This document shows positions 48,728-59,251 of a stretch of 64,000 nucleotides of DNA, in pieces. Each line of letters starts with the position of its first letter. Within the stretch, counting starts at the first letter, position 1. This DNA is from Ctenosaura bakeri (Eukaryota > Chordata > Lepidosauria > Squamata > Iguanidae): contig CAOLHI010000355.1 in assembly GCA_948474755.1 (NCBI GenBank), positions 1 through 64,000 on the forward strand. The letters run 5' to 3'. The notes under the pieces are model-generated. The model did not search any database. It was given only the letters and a program-made list of their open reading frames with translations, and was not told where the DNA came from. A program made the translations under genes and the position numbers.

Positions 48728-49233
48728 AAAACACCCAAGCCCCTACTTTGGCAAAGGTGACATTAACAGCAGCCACAGTTGATCTTTCCTACAATTACTG
48801 CCTCATTTAATTGTTCTTTCAAAATAGGAAGTAAGCTGGCTATTCTGCACATTCTGGCCACTTTCAAGACAGTCTATAGGAGTTCAATCAACACTGAGCA
48901 ACTAGTTGCTCTGACGAAAAGAACTAAGCCAGAAAAAAGTGGTTTCTGGACATTGAAGCAGCTTGCAACATTGTCACTTGAAAATGCTACATCTAAAACT
49001 ATAATACATCCTCCAATCCCCATGTGTAGTGAGTGTCACTGCAGGACAGATTTCCCATTCTTTTTGTGTGGAATAACTGAGCCCTGCTTTGGCAGAATAA
49101 CAGAAATCCTAGAGAAGGATCCAAAAAGTAATACCAAGGACCCTTTAGAAAGTAAGGTACATTTATTTTCATTTTAAGGCAATACAACCATCATCTGCTA
49201 CTTTATAGTTGATAAGTTCCTCCAAACATAGAT

Positions 49234-49430
49234 CATTTCTGCACTACACTGTTATAGTGCTGTTACTCCACTTTCAAGAGCCTGTAGAATTCTTGGGTCT
49301 GTAATTTACTGAGGCCAAAGAGCTCTCTGGCTGAAACTTCTAAGTGCCTCCCCCTAAACTGCAAGCCCCAGGATTCCACGGGATGTTGAAATTGGAATAA
49401 TAGCACTTACAACAGTGTATTGCAGAAATG
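49234..49430. mobile_element. hAT-type MITE
   Basis: CATTTCTGCACTACACTG at the left and CAGTGTATTGCAGAAATG at the right form imperfect terminal inverted repeats. The inverted similarity continues inward (AGTGCTGTTACTCCACTTTC against TTGAAATTGGAATAATAGC). Confidence 0.62.
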
Positions 49431-49471
49431 GCCATAATATTGGTTTATATTTTGGGGTGGTTTCAATTTCT

Positions 49472-49473
49472 AG

Positions 49474-49512
<39 letters not shown>
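49472..49512 (+). repeat. (CTAT)n microsatellite
   Basis: About ten perfect CTAT units directly precede the CR1-like fragment. Confidence 0.95.
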
Positions 49513-49514
49513 TT

Positions 49515-50255
49515 GCAAGATCTCAATTCGAAAGTCATATAATGTGCTAGTCCAGCTCCCTGCCATGTAGGAATAGACAGCTAAAGCACTCCTGAGAGAT
49601 GGCCCTTCAACCTATGATTAAAGATGTCTGATGAAGGAGAGTCTATGACTCTCCAAGACAGTGCATTCACAGTTGAACAGCTCTTACCATCAGGAAGTTC
49701 TTCCTAATTTTTAGATGGAATATCTCTTTTGCAATCTGAATTCATTGGTTCATAACAGTAGTCTTTGGAGGAGCAGCAAATAATCTTGCTCCATCTTCTA
49801 CAATATTGGTATGCAGAGTGGTAGCTGTCCTTGGACTAGTGTCAGTCCATGCATGATCCATCAGCTACCATTCTTGGCAACTGCCTGGCAAAGAAAGAAA
49901 CAATTGTAGCCAGTGGGCACAAATATGGTACCTATCTGTGGAAAACTGGAAAAAACTGGGGGGGGGGAATAACTGTCAGTCCTCCATATCACATAGCTTA
50001 AAAAGCACTTTTCTACATGATATCACTTTGGATATTTAAAGATGGCTTTTATGTCACCTCTCAATCACTTATCTAAGCTAAACATATTCAGCTCCCTATG
50101 CCACTCCTCACAGGTCTTGGTTTCCAGACCTTTCAACATCTTGCTCACCTTCCTCTGATTGCATTTCAGCTTATCAATATCCTTTTCACCTGTGGCACCC
50201 AGAACTTGATGCAGTTTTCCAGATCAGGTCTGACCAAAGTAGAAAAGACTTCTGT
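49515..50255 (-). mobile_element. CR1-like LINE C-terminal and 3' fragment
   Basis: Minus-strand reading at the right end is VFSTLVRPDLENCIKFWVPQ (CR1-type LVRPHLEYCVQFW block). The plus strand also carries GTCACCTCTCAATCACTTATC and AGTTCTTCCTAATTTTTAG, reverse complements of CR1 3' sequence. The middle (about 49760-49990) is not clearly CR1 and may be a separate insertion. Confidence 0.62.
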
Positions 50256-50438
50256 GCAATTGTAAGTTATTTTAATTATAAGCTAACCTTTTTTCACTAT
50301 ATCGATTCATAATTACATATCAGTAAAATTAGACCAAGACATTAATGCCTAAAGCAACAGCGGAGAAACTCAAAACTTCCGCTAAGAAATTCAGAACAGT
50401 CCCATGCACTCCAGCAAATGTGAGGGACAATTCTGCCA

Positions 50439-50664
50439 TGGGCCCCATTCACACTACACAATTATAGGGCTATGTTCCACTTTAACTCCTATGGCAACAT
50501 CCAAAGGAATTCTGGGATTTCCTGTGTATGGAAGGGCATTTAGAATTCTCAGCCAGATACTTCAATGCCTTACCAAACTACAAACCCCAGGATGCCACAG
50601 GATGGAAGAACGGTAGTTAAAGTGGAACACTGGCACTATAGCTGTACAGCGTGAATGGGCCCCA
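50439..50664. mobile_element. hAT-type MITE
   Basis: GGGCCCCATTCACACTAC at the left and GCGTGAATGGGCCCC at the right are terminal inverted repeats, with inner inverted blocks GTTCCACTTTAACT and AGTTAAAGTGGAAC. It resembles the element at 49234-49430 in its inner organisation. Confidence 0.68.
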
Positions 50665-51259
50665 TGTTTAGGATTATCCCAGGCTATTTTAGCCCAGGAG
50701 AGTCTTTAATTTCTGGTTTATTTGCTGAGTAATTAAAAGCCTCTACTGTTCCTAAAACATCCAGATGGGGGGCACCAAAATGAAATTGTTCTCACATCTC
50801 CTAGGATGTAGAGGAGGTGTTCTGATTAATTTTTTAAGGAACTGTAATGATGGAGTGGTATAGAAGATGTGGGGCACAGTAGGATATGTGCCCTACCACA
50901 TATTTTCAATGTCATACTTCTACATTACTGAGTTGAGCAGAAATTTCTAATCTTTTAGATTTTCTAAAAGTCTTCCAACTTCTGCCAAATCTGGGGAAAA
51001 GACTTAAAGATATGGGTACATCAATGTCATAACAGCTTAGAAGAGATTTGGTAAGGAGTTCTATTAATGGGATTTCATACAGCCTCTTCTGTGACTCTTA
51101 GCAATTATGTTTCTGCAAGCACCAGAGATGTTTTTCTCCCCCAGAAAAATTTCTTATGCTATATTTTCCATGAAGGGTCTTCCACACCCTGTACAAGTGG
51201 TGTGCAGATATAAATACACACATATCTACTTATTACAGTTGCCTGGGCTATTATATGGC

Positions 51260-51490
51260 AAAGGTTGTTGTTGCTGTAGTATGCATGCAAGTCATTTCCA
51301 ACTTACAGTGGCCCTACAGGAAACCTATCATGGATTTTTCTTGGCCAGAATTATTCAGAAGAGGTTTGCCACTATCTTCCTCTAAGGCTGAGAGACTGTG
51401 CCTCGCCTATGATCATTCACTGGTTGAGTGGGGATTTGAACTCTAGTCTCCTGGAGTCCTAGTTCAACGCTTAAATCACCATACTATGCT
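51260..51490 (-). mobile_element. Sauria-type tRNA-derived SINE
   Basis: Minus-oriented copy: the plus strand starts with GTTGTTGTTGC (reverse of the AAC-rich tail), runs through GCATGCAAGTCATTTCCAAC, ATCATGGATTTTTCTTGGCC and CTTCCTCTAAGGCTGAGAG, and ends with a degenerate B-box (GATTTGAACTCTAG) and tRNA-like head near 51470. Confidence 0.78.
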
Positions 51491-51517
51491 AATTTGATTG
51501 CAATACATCTTTTAGTG

Positions 51518-52147
51518 CAGTGGTCTTAACCTTTTCTTTATCAAGGATCCTATTTAACTATGTATTGTTGCCATGGATGCCCAGACTTAACTTAAGTGCA
51601 TCAAATATTTAAAGTTGCTCATCAAGGATCTTCAAATTTGGAGAGAAATGATAAATAAGTAAATGCACATACTCCTATTATAATATTTTTATTGGAATGA
51701 TTCCTTACAAGTTAACAACAACATTACCTGGACAATGAAACATGGTCTAACACTACATGTTAATTGTAATTAATTAATTAATTAACAGGTTGGTGCTCCA
51801 TTTCCCTTCCAAGCCTTGTTATATCAGGCTTAATACTTGCAGCTTGTATTCTGAGTTCTGACACAACATTTTTCAAATAGTTCCTACACTTATTTCTAAG
51901 ATACATGAGAGGAGAGAATGATTTTTGACATAAAATATGTTGTTACAAAAGACATCAATACTCTTGCAGCTCTCTTTGATAGTTCTGAAAAATCTGCCTG
52001 TCAGTGATTCCAAAAATTTGGAAGGAACTGTTCCTTGAGTTGCAATTTCAAAGCACCATGCATGGATATTTCTATGAGCTTCTCTTCTACTGCTGTGAGA
52101 CCCTCTAGTTCATAAACATTAACTGAAAATGGATCTCTAGTTCAGTT

Positions 52148-52191
<44 letters not shown>

Positions 52192-52636
52192 TCCTTCCTT
52201 CCTTCCTTCCTTCCTTCCTTCCTTCCTTCCTTCCTTCCTTCCCCTCCCTCCGTCCCCATTCCATCTTGGTCTCCTCCCCTCCCAATGAAGAAGACAAAAA
52301 AAGAGGGGGGGTTTGAAGCTTTTCTGATAAGAGACTGGGTTCCTCCTGGCTTGAAAGGAGGGGAGAGAGGGAGGAGAGAGGGAGAGCAAGAGAGACAAGG
52401 GCAAAAGCTGGCTAAGTGCCAGCTCCACTGTTGCTCAACTCCTCTCTGTAGTGGAGTAGCCACATGACAGGCAATGTGCAGGCCCAGCCAGTCAGCCTGC
52501 CTTTGCCTTGGTTCCTACAATGTGGCTACTCTGCTGTGATGAAGAAATGAATCGAGCACCTTCAAGCATTCACAGATCCCATTCTAAGGACACCAAACCC
52601 CCTGAGGGTTTGTGGAACACAGGTTGAAAACTGCTG
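51518..52636. mobile_element. hAT-like DNA transposon relic
   Basis: Ends read CAGTGGTCTTAACCTTTT at the left and the reverse complement CAGCAGTTTTCAACCTGT at the right, the CAG-GGTTCTCAACCT type of hAT end. Flanking octamers are TTTTAGTG (51510-51517) and TTTTAGTA (52637-52644), an 8-bp target duplication with one mismatch, as hAT transposases make. No transposase ORF is visible. A compound tetranucleotide microsatellite occupies 52145-52245. Confidence 0.68.
52145..52245 (+). repeat. Compound microsatellite (TTTC)n(TTCC)n
   Basis: About 12 TTTC units are followed by about 12 TTCC units, then CCCTCC. It lies within the hAT-like relic. Confidence 0.95.
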
Positions 52637-52644
52637 TTTTAGTA

Positions 52645-54384
52645 AAACAGTGTGCCAAAATAATGTGGTTTGTGCAGAACAATTTGTTTTGCCAGAAATC
52701 TAGCTTTTTGCATAAACAATTTGTTCACAAAAGAGTTCTGAAATGTGAAAAATCTCACAACAGTTGACTGTTGCGTTTCTCAGTTTGTCAAGACACTCAT
52801 TCCTGCTGAGAATGAGAGAATTTGCAAGTCTTCATTACATTCCTGGTATCAATGGAAAGGTAATATAGAAAAGTAGACTAAAAACTATTAATCTGTACAT
52901 GCATACATAAATACACATGTGCATCCATGCACACACAATTACTATGGATAGATAAGTAGACAGAAACAATCTTTTCCCAAAAATACATTAGCTGTGTTTT
53001 TTAAAAAAATTTCCCATGTACGGCATATATACTTGGTCATTGATCCCAAACACTTACTGCATTCTCAGAGCATCACATTTTCAGGAAACAGAATGCTGAT
53101 ATAAGCCGTCGATTTTATAGACATTTGGAGCAATGCTTTCAGATAATTTTAGAAAACAGGGTAAATCAACATAGAAAATACATTTTGGTTTCAACATTAT
53201 GTTCTGGATTTTTTTTTTACACTGGACACAGAAAAAATCAAGTATGCAGCATAAACATTAAATTTATATGTTCATATTCTATAAACACTCATTGATATAA
53301 GGGAGAACAATTGTTCATGTTGACTTGCAGTTCAAAAAGTTTCCAGAGCACAACCCGACTTGTACTACAGAGTCAAATATTGCATTATCACTATCATTTA
53401 ATACTAAAGGGAAAATATATTCATAGAAATTTAATCATGTATTACCACATTTGGCAGAACTTCTATACATTTTATAGAACTTTATACATACATACATACA
53501 CATACATATACATATATATGTGTGTGTGTGTGTGTATGTATATATGTATAATCTATACATTTTATAGAATATACTCTTATTTTATAGTTGCCCTAGCATA
53601 TCTTACATTTTCTACTTTGGTTTAATTGGATAAGTATCTAGTAAGGCATTACACAAAGACCACCTTGCTTTCTCCTCGAACTGTCACTGAAAAGGTTACT
53701 ATGTTACATCTATGTAAGACAGTCTTACTGTTTGCAGATTGTTGTTGACTAAGATAAGAAAAAGCATGTGTCATCAGTAGCAACTAGTGCTATGGAATTC
53801 TGAGTGAAGTGAGCATATTGCGAACACCACCAAGAACCACAAAATATAACAACTCATCAGTTACTTGATTCATCGACAGTCAAAGTTTAATTAAGAAAAT
53901 ATGCACTAATAAGGAACATTGTGAATATTTATAATAATTACACCACATTCTGCAAATTTTCTGCCAGTTAAAACATTTATCACTGGCTAATCACCACTAT
54001 ATTTTTGGATACTTACCTAGAAAATGTCTTTATAATAACTGATGTACTGGCGCCCTCTTATGGCTGAAATACAACATTAAGCCAACAAGAAGCAATAACA
54101 TAGTATTCCTCTATGGGATATTTTAAGTTTGTACTTGAAAATTTTCCAGAATAAGTTAACTGGAGTTAAATAAAAAGGGATATACAGTTCTACCCTTCAA
54201 GGATTTCAAATTGAAAACATGTGATCATGCTGAAGAAGTCTATCTGTGCTCTTTTCAGAACACTCAGTTTGTTAGCATTTACTTTTAGGCTGTAAGCATA
54301 ATGCTTAAATACCAGAATACCAATATGACTAGACAGCAATACTGCATCCAAAGTAATGGCTACTGGAATTATGAATACTCAAAC
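52645..54384. other. Intron, microsatellite only
   Basis: AT-rich, with the mixed microsatellite at 53486-53550. Confidence 0.55.
53486..53550 (+). repeat. Mixed (CATA)n / (TG)n microsatellite
   Basis: CATACATACATACACATA grades into ATATATGTGTGTGTG and GTATGTATATATG. The flanks duplicate CTATACATTTTATAGAA on both sides. Confidence 0.9.
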
Positions 54385-55530
54385 CACTGTTGTTGTGTGC
54401 CTTCAAGTCATTTCTGACTTATAGTGACCCTAAGGAGAACCTATCATTGGGTTTTCTTGGCATTATTTTTAAAAATATTAAAATATTTATATCCCATCAT
54501 ATATCAAAGATCTCAGGGTGACTTACAAAAAGCATTAAAATAAGTAATACAATTTAAATCAATAAAATAAAATAAATAAAAACAAATTAAACTGCAGTAA
54601 CAAGTTAAAAGCAGATTTAAAAGATTTAAAAATATTTTAAAAGTTTTGAAAACTATGTGCATCATATTTGGGATGAGTTAATTTGGCCCAACAACCAAAT
54701 TTTAACTTGATGCCTAAGTGGTATGAGTGCTGGTGCCAGTCGGAGCTGCAGGGGGGAGAGCGCTATGCAACTGGGGTGCCATGGCTGAGCAGGTGATCTC
54801 CCATGTTCCAATGTAGTGTACTGAGCTCATTGCTGGGGACGCAGTGGAGTCCCACCACCAACAGATCTTAATCCTCAGGCAGGCACATATGGGGAAAGGC
54901 GTCCCCTCAAGTATCAAGGTCTCAAGCTATTTAGGACTTTAAATGTCATCATAAGCACTTTGAATTCAGACCAGAAACATACTGGCAGCCAGTGCAAATC
55001 CTTATAAGACTTATAAGTCAAGCTGCTGTGTTTTGCACCAGCAGCAACTTCCAAAACTTCTTTTAGGGCAGCCCCACACAGAGTACATTACAGTAGTGTA
55101 ACCAGTAGGCTACCAGTGCATGGACTATTGTGGCTAGGTTATTTTGGCCCAGAGAAGGCCATAACTGGTGCATCAATTGAAGCTGGCACCAAGCACTCCA
55201 TGTCACAAAATCCACCTAGGCCTTCAGTGACAAGGATGACTCCAGGAGCACTCCCAAACTACACACTTGCTCCTTCAAGGGGAGTGCAATCCCATCAAGG
55301 ACAGACTATTTACCCAATTCCTGGTTCTGAGAACCACCAATTCACAGAGCCTCCATCTTATCAAGATCTTTTGATTCAGAGGGGATTTGCCTTTGCCTTC
55401 CTCTGAGGCTGAAAGAGTGTGACTTGCCCAAGGTCACCCGGTAGGTTTCCATGAGGGCAGATTTAAACCCTGGTCTCTATAGTCATAGTCCAATGCTCAA
55501 ACTCCCACACCACTCTGGCTCTGCCCAAAC
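54385..55530 (-). mobile_element. Sauria-type SINE split by a LINE insertion
   Basis: The SINE 3' part lies at 54385-54462 (TGTGTGCCTTCAAGTCATTT to GGGTTTTCTTGGCA). Its 5' part resumes at about 55376-55530 (GATTTGCCTTTGCCTTCCTC to the tRNA-like head near 55500). A normal copy (compare 51260-51490 in this window) runs directly from one to the other, so the roughly 0.9 kb between them was inserted later. Confidence 0.75.
54463..55375 (-). mobile_element. L2-like LINE 3' fragment nested in a SINE
   Basis: Minus-strand reading gives VLDGIALPLKEQVCSLGVLL, then SLSLKA, a YCNVLCVGLP motif and LVQNTAAWL. This is the RT C-terminal run LGVLLDPSLSL, DYCNALY-GLP and LVQNAAARLL typical of L2-type LINEs. 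An AT-rich 3' part (CTCAGGGTGACTTACAAAAAG) follows to 54463. A short GC-rich stretch at 54720-54890 is not explained by it. Confidence 0.72.
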
Positions 55531-58500
55531 TACTAGTGCTTTGTATTCATTTACAAGATTCAAAGGACCCCTAGTATCATATAGTTAGAGATGGCACAAG
55601 AACCCAAGCTGCACTCAGATGATACGATAATGTACATTATGCCCATACTCCTCAGTGAAAAACTGACTAGAAGCAAGAATGATGGAAAATAATGTTGAAT
55701 GACCTATGGATCTGAAACAAACATCAATATAAAAACGTATCTTCAGCATTCTGTTTTTCTCAGCTGTAGATAATCCCTTTAATCTTAATCATGATTAGGA
55801 GACTGGCAATAGCCACAACATCACATATCTGTCTTCATTGTGAATTCCTTTTGCTCCTTTCCTAACACTTTTTTATCCAGTTGAATGTTACACAAGCAAT
55901 GTTTCCCTTTCCACTCAGAATTTCAAACAAAGATTTGAAGCTGGTTAAACCCTGATTAAGAGGCAAACTTGTTCATTTTAATAATATTTCATGTCAGTAT
56001 ATATATTAATAAGCTTAGCAGTTTTAGAGAAAGAAGAATATAGAAATAAATTGACATTTTTTATACTGGAGAAAATATAACTGGTTCCAGGATCAAATAG
56101 GATCAAGTCACAATCACCTAATTTTGTGAATGGTCATTGGAAGAGAGACAAGCTAGAGCAAATGCATGATTAAATAACCTACAACCTTTCACTCAGCTGA
56201 AATGAACACCTCCCTCAACATTACAATGGGTATGTCATTCTCTTAATTTCAAAGGACACAAAGTAATCAACAAAGAACTTTAACTTTATGAAATGTTCTT
56301 CACCTCTGTTTGCAGGATGGCAGCTCTCTGTTCCTTAGCTGTGAGCGACTCCTTGAGCACATCAATGTGTTGCTTGCTATCAGAAAACTGGTTTGTGAGA
56401 GTTTCCAACTTGGTCTGTAAGGCCAAAAGCTCTGTGTCTTTGCGTGACAGTTCTTGTTTCACTTGGCCAATCTAAAAGAAAAATTGAACAAAATACAGAC
56501 TGTCACAAGATGTATATCAGTTAATTACAAAAAATATTCAGAGCCATAACTGACAGTGTTTAATATCAGATTAGACTATAATCTAAGTATTTCCATCTAT
56601 TTGAAAGGCATAGCTTCAAGCTCACTTAGGAATTCAGAAGAAAAAAAGGAAAGACGGCAGAATTCCCTGACTGCATGCTTGTGTAAGTAAACATAGCTTA
56701 AAAGTATTTTTGTAGAAAATTTTGTAGAAAAGAAAATGAAACATTCTAAAAATAAATCTAGAATTCTCATGTGAAGACTGTAGCCATAAGCCTATATACA
56801 TATTGTTCTATTACAGGGCACTAAAGGCAGAGTGCCTGACAACTGCTGACAAATATGTGGTAAAGTGGGGATGGTGGGGAGACTCAAATAGCTTAAGCTT
56901 TCTAAAAATCACTAGGGAGTGACTGGTTGGAATAGTAAAACTATTGTTAATAATGTGGAATAAATCATCCTTGATTAAAAATGCCAGTAACATTCATCAG
57001 TCACATCAGCTCTGTTTCTCTGTACAATAATTACATCTGTAAGTTGTCTAAACTATCAGAGTGGCAAGAAACACAAACACAAACGTGAGCAAAACCAGGG
57101 ATATGCAAATAGAGGCAGTTCCCATAAATTCCCTAGCAATGCTTTAAACAATAAAAAGTAACCATTTTGACTTCACTGTTGAAATCTCTGGAAGACTTTT
57201 TATCAGTCCTTAGTTTGAACAATAGTGCAGAGTTCCACAGGATATGCAGTATTTCCCCTTTTTCTTTTTAAAGCCAGTCACTATATTCGCACGTCTTGGT
57301 TAACAAAGCCTCCGACAAAGAAGCTCTTTTTGACAAAGGAAGTTGAGCCCAGCGTCCCTTTCTTGTCTTCTGTCTAGCTGGAAGTGCTCCCCCCTCCAGT
57401 ATTGACATTTAGAGGAAGGTAAAAGAGAGAGAAAGAGAGACACTCAGTATTGGTTAGAGTTGTGTGTCTGCAGTAAACAACGTAATAAGGCTTGACCATG
57501 GAAAGAACAGGATTCTACTCTAGGTGATACTACTGTGGCTCTGTGTGTTTATGTACAACAGGCAAGGTGAACAGCTGCCTCCAGAATCTACCAAGCATGT
57601 GCGAAAAGCAAAACAGAAAGAAATGGAGACAGTAAACTAGCCTCACTCACCAGCTACCCTGGCATGCTGAAAAAGTATAGATCTTTAAGTTTTGTTGTGT
57701 AAATGGAAATCAGAAGAAAAGTGGAAGCCATTGAAAGCAAAAACGTGCCAGGATGCATTTTGGAAGAAGCTTTAAAGTGGTCTCTAGAAAATTCAAAATG
57801 TTTTTGTTTACTTATATAAGGCTTATCTGCCTTGGTTGTTTCACTTCAAAAGTGCATTAACGTCAGTTTTGAATAAAAGGTTTGCTGAAACATGTTGAAC
57901 TGCTCTTCTTCTTTTTTTATGGTGTAGGAACCTCTTTCTATTCTTTCTATGTTATTTCTACTTCTGGTAGCAAAGTTTCCATTAAAGAAATAAATCCCAG
58001 GGAACACCATCTACTTTGTTAACTGAGATATATGTGTATTAAGACATCTGCTATATTAGATCATGACCATGAAGTAGGGTTTTTAAAACTTTTGTAAAAG
58101 GGCATAGGGCAGGACTATAGATGCTAGTACAGGCAACCTATTTGGCTTAAGCAGACCCTGCCCCTGATGGCAGACCTTCAAAAATGTTATACACGAGGTT
58201 TGGGGGGCTCTGTTGAATGGAATAAGCTAATATGACATGAGAAGGGAAGATGCCTGAGAGTCAACAGAAGTACCTTCTATGTTTGGACATAACCTAAACT
58301 GAAGCCACTGTTTTTAAGATTCCAAAAGCTACATTCTTCCATTATTTGCAAAACATAATTATCAGAGAACATTGTACACCAGGTACAACATTAAAAAAAA
58401 AGAGTAAGTCTCTAAAATCTTCAAATGAGAGAGTTCTTCCAATACAAACATCCCATTAGAAAGCAGCACAGCAATCTGTGTAAGATCACATGTCAGTTTT

Positions 58501-58851
58501 CATACACAAAAACAATTTTTAGTCTCAGTAATAGATACATTTGAATATTACCTTTTTATCCTTGAAATGGAAGCTAGACACACTGACTATAATGAAATCA
58601 AAGTCTGATAATTCACAAAGGCATTACATGCATTTTTAGATTTAAGACAAAAAACATATTTTAAGGCACCTCAGTAACTGAAGATATCTAAGGTCTACAC
58701 TTCTACTCCTAGTCTCACATACTGTTCATCAAAACACATAGCCTGACAAAAACCTAGCCCAACCAGCTAAAGCCATAATGCCCAAATTTTAGTGTTTGTT
58801 TTAAAAAAACTCAGCACATTTATCTCAACTCCTGTTTTTAGCACCCTGAAA
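55531..58851. other. Intron around the first ERC1 exon in the window
   Basis: Holds exon 56304-56471 and otherwise only a purine-rich GAGAGAAAGAGAG run near 57424. No repeat family was identified. Confidence 0.55.
56304..56471 (-). CDS. ERC1: ERC1 internal coiled-coil exon (first in window)
   Basis: ERC1 (ELKS/CAST1) is a cytoplasmic coiled-coil scaffold of presynaptic active zones and cortical vesicle-docking platforms that binds RIM, liprin-alpha, Rab6 and related partners. This exon encodes 56 codons, beginning IGQVKQELSRK and ending RAAILQTE, in the central coiled coil, with the charged heptad pattern of the family. It is bounded by a TTTTAG acceptor (56472-56473) and a GTGAAG donor (from 56303). 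It starts and ends at phase 0 and is 168 nt long. It joins in frame to the exon at 45065-45232 after an 11 kb intron. The preceding exon is not visible in the remaining 7.5 kb of window, much of which is filled by a DIRS element. Confidence 0.93.
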
Positions 58852-59060
58852 GAATGAAGAGTTGTTACTTACGTGAACGATCATTCTGGGATGACAGGAG
58901 GAGCAATCCACGACGCCTGGGTTTGATCCTCGTGCCAGCCTGACGCAGGAGCCGTCCTCGAGCTTCATGTTGACAACCCTTAAACCGACTCCTGTCCCTC
59001 TCCTGGCAGTTTCCTTCTCCAGCGTACCTACACTATCCTCTTAGTCCACCTATGCCTACT
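58852..59060 (-). repeat. Left (3') terminal repeat of the family A DIRS element
   Basis: After the outer GAATGAAGAGTTG, the segment GCCTGGGTTTGATCC through GCAGGAGCCGTCCTCGAGC to ACTCCTGTCCCTCTCCTGG matches, in the same plus-strand orientation, the left terminal repeat of the plus-strand copy at 14092-14250. Left ends of oppositely oriented copies matching on one strand is what inverted terminal repeats require. Confidence 0.85.
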
Positions 59061-59082
59061 ACTCTCTGTTTTAGTGGTAGGT

Positions 59083-59185
59083 GTGGATTGCTCCTCCTGT
59101 CATCCCAGAATGATTGTTCACGTAAGTACCAACTCTTCATTCTTGGGCTGACAGGAGGATCAATCCACGACGCCTGGGATTTTCC
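59083..59185 (-). repeat. Internal complementary region of the family A DIRS element
   Basis: Bases 59083-59142 are the reverse complement of the left end 58852-58911 (about 2 mismatches in 60 by eye). Bases from about 59136 to 59185 match the plus-strand 5' end of the other family A copy at 14092-14135, so they should be the reverse complement of this element's own right end, which is outside the window. This is the same joined-ends design seen in family B. Confidence 0.88.
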
Positions 59186-59251
59186 CAAGCTGACACCTGG
59201 GTGGGATTTTAACTAAACCACAGCCTGCAGCACCCAATGGCCGAACGCCGC

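Noticed and set aside
52105..52463. Minus-strand frames with GRKEGRKEGRK repeats
   Set aside because: Translation of the tetranucleotide microsatellite.
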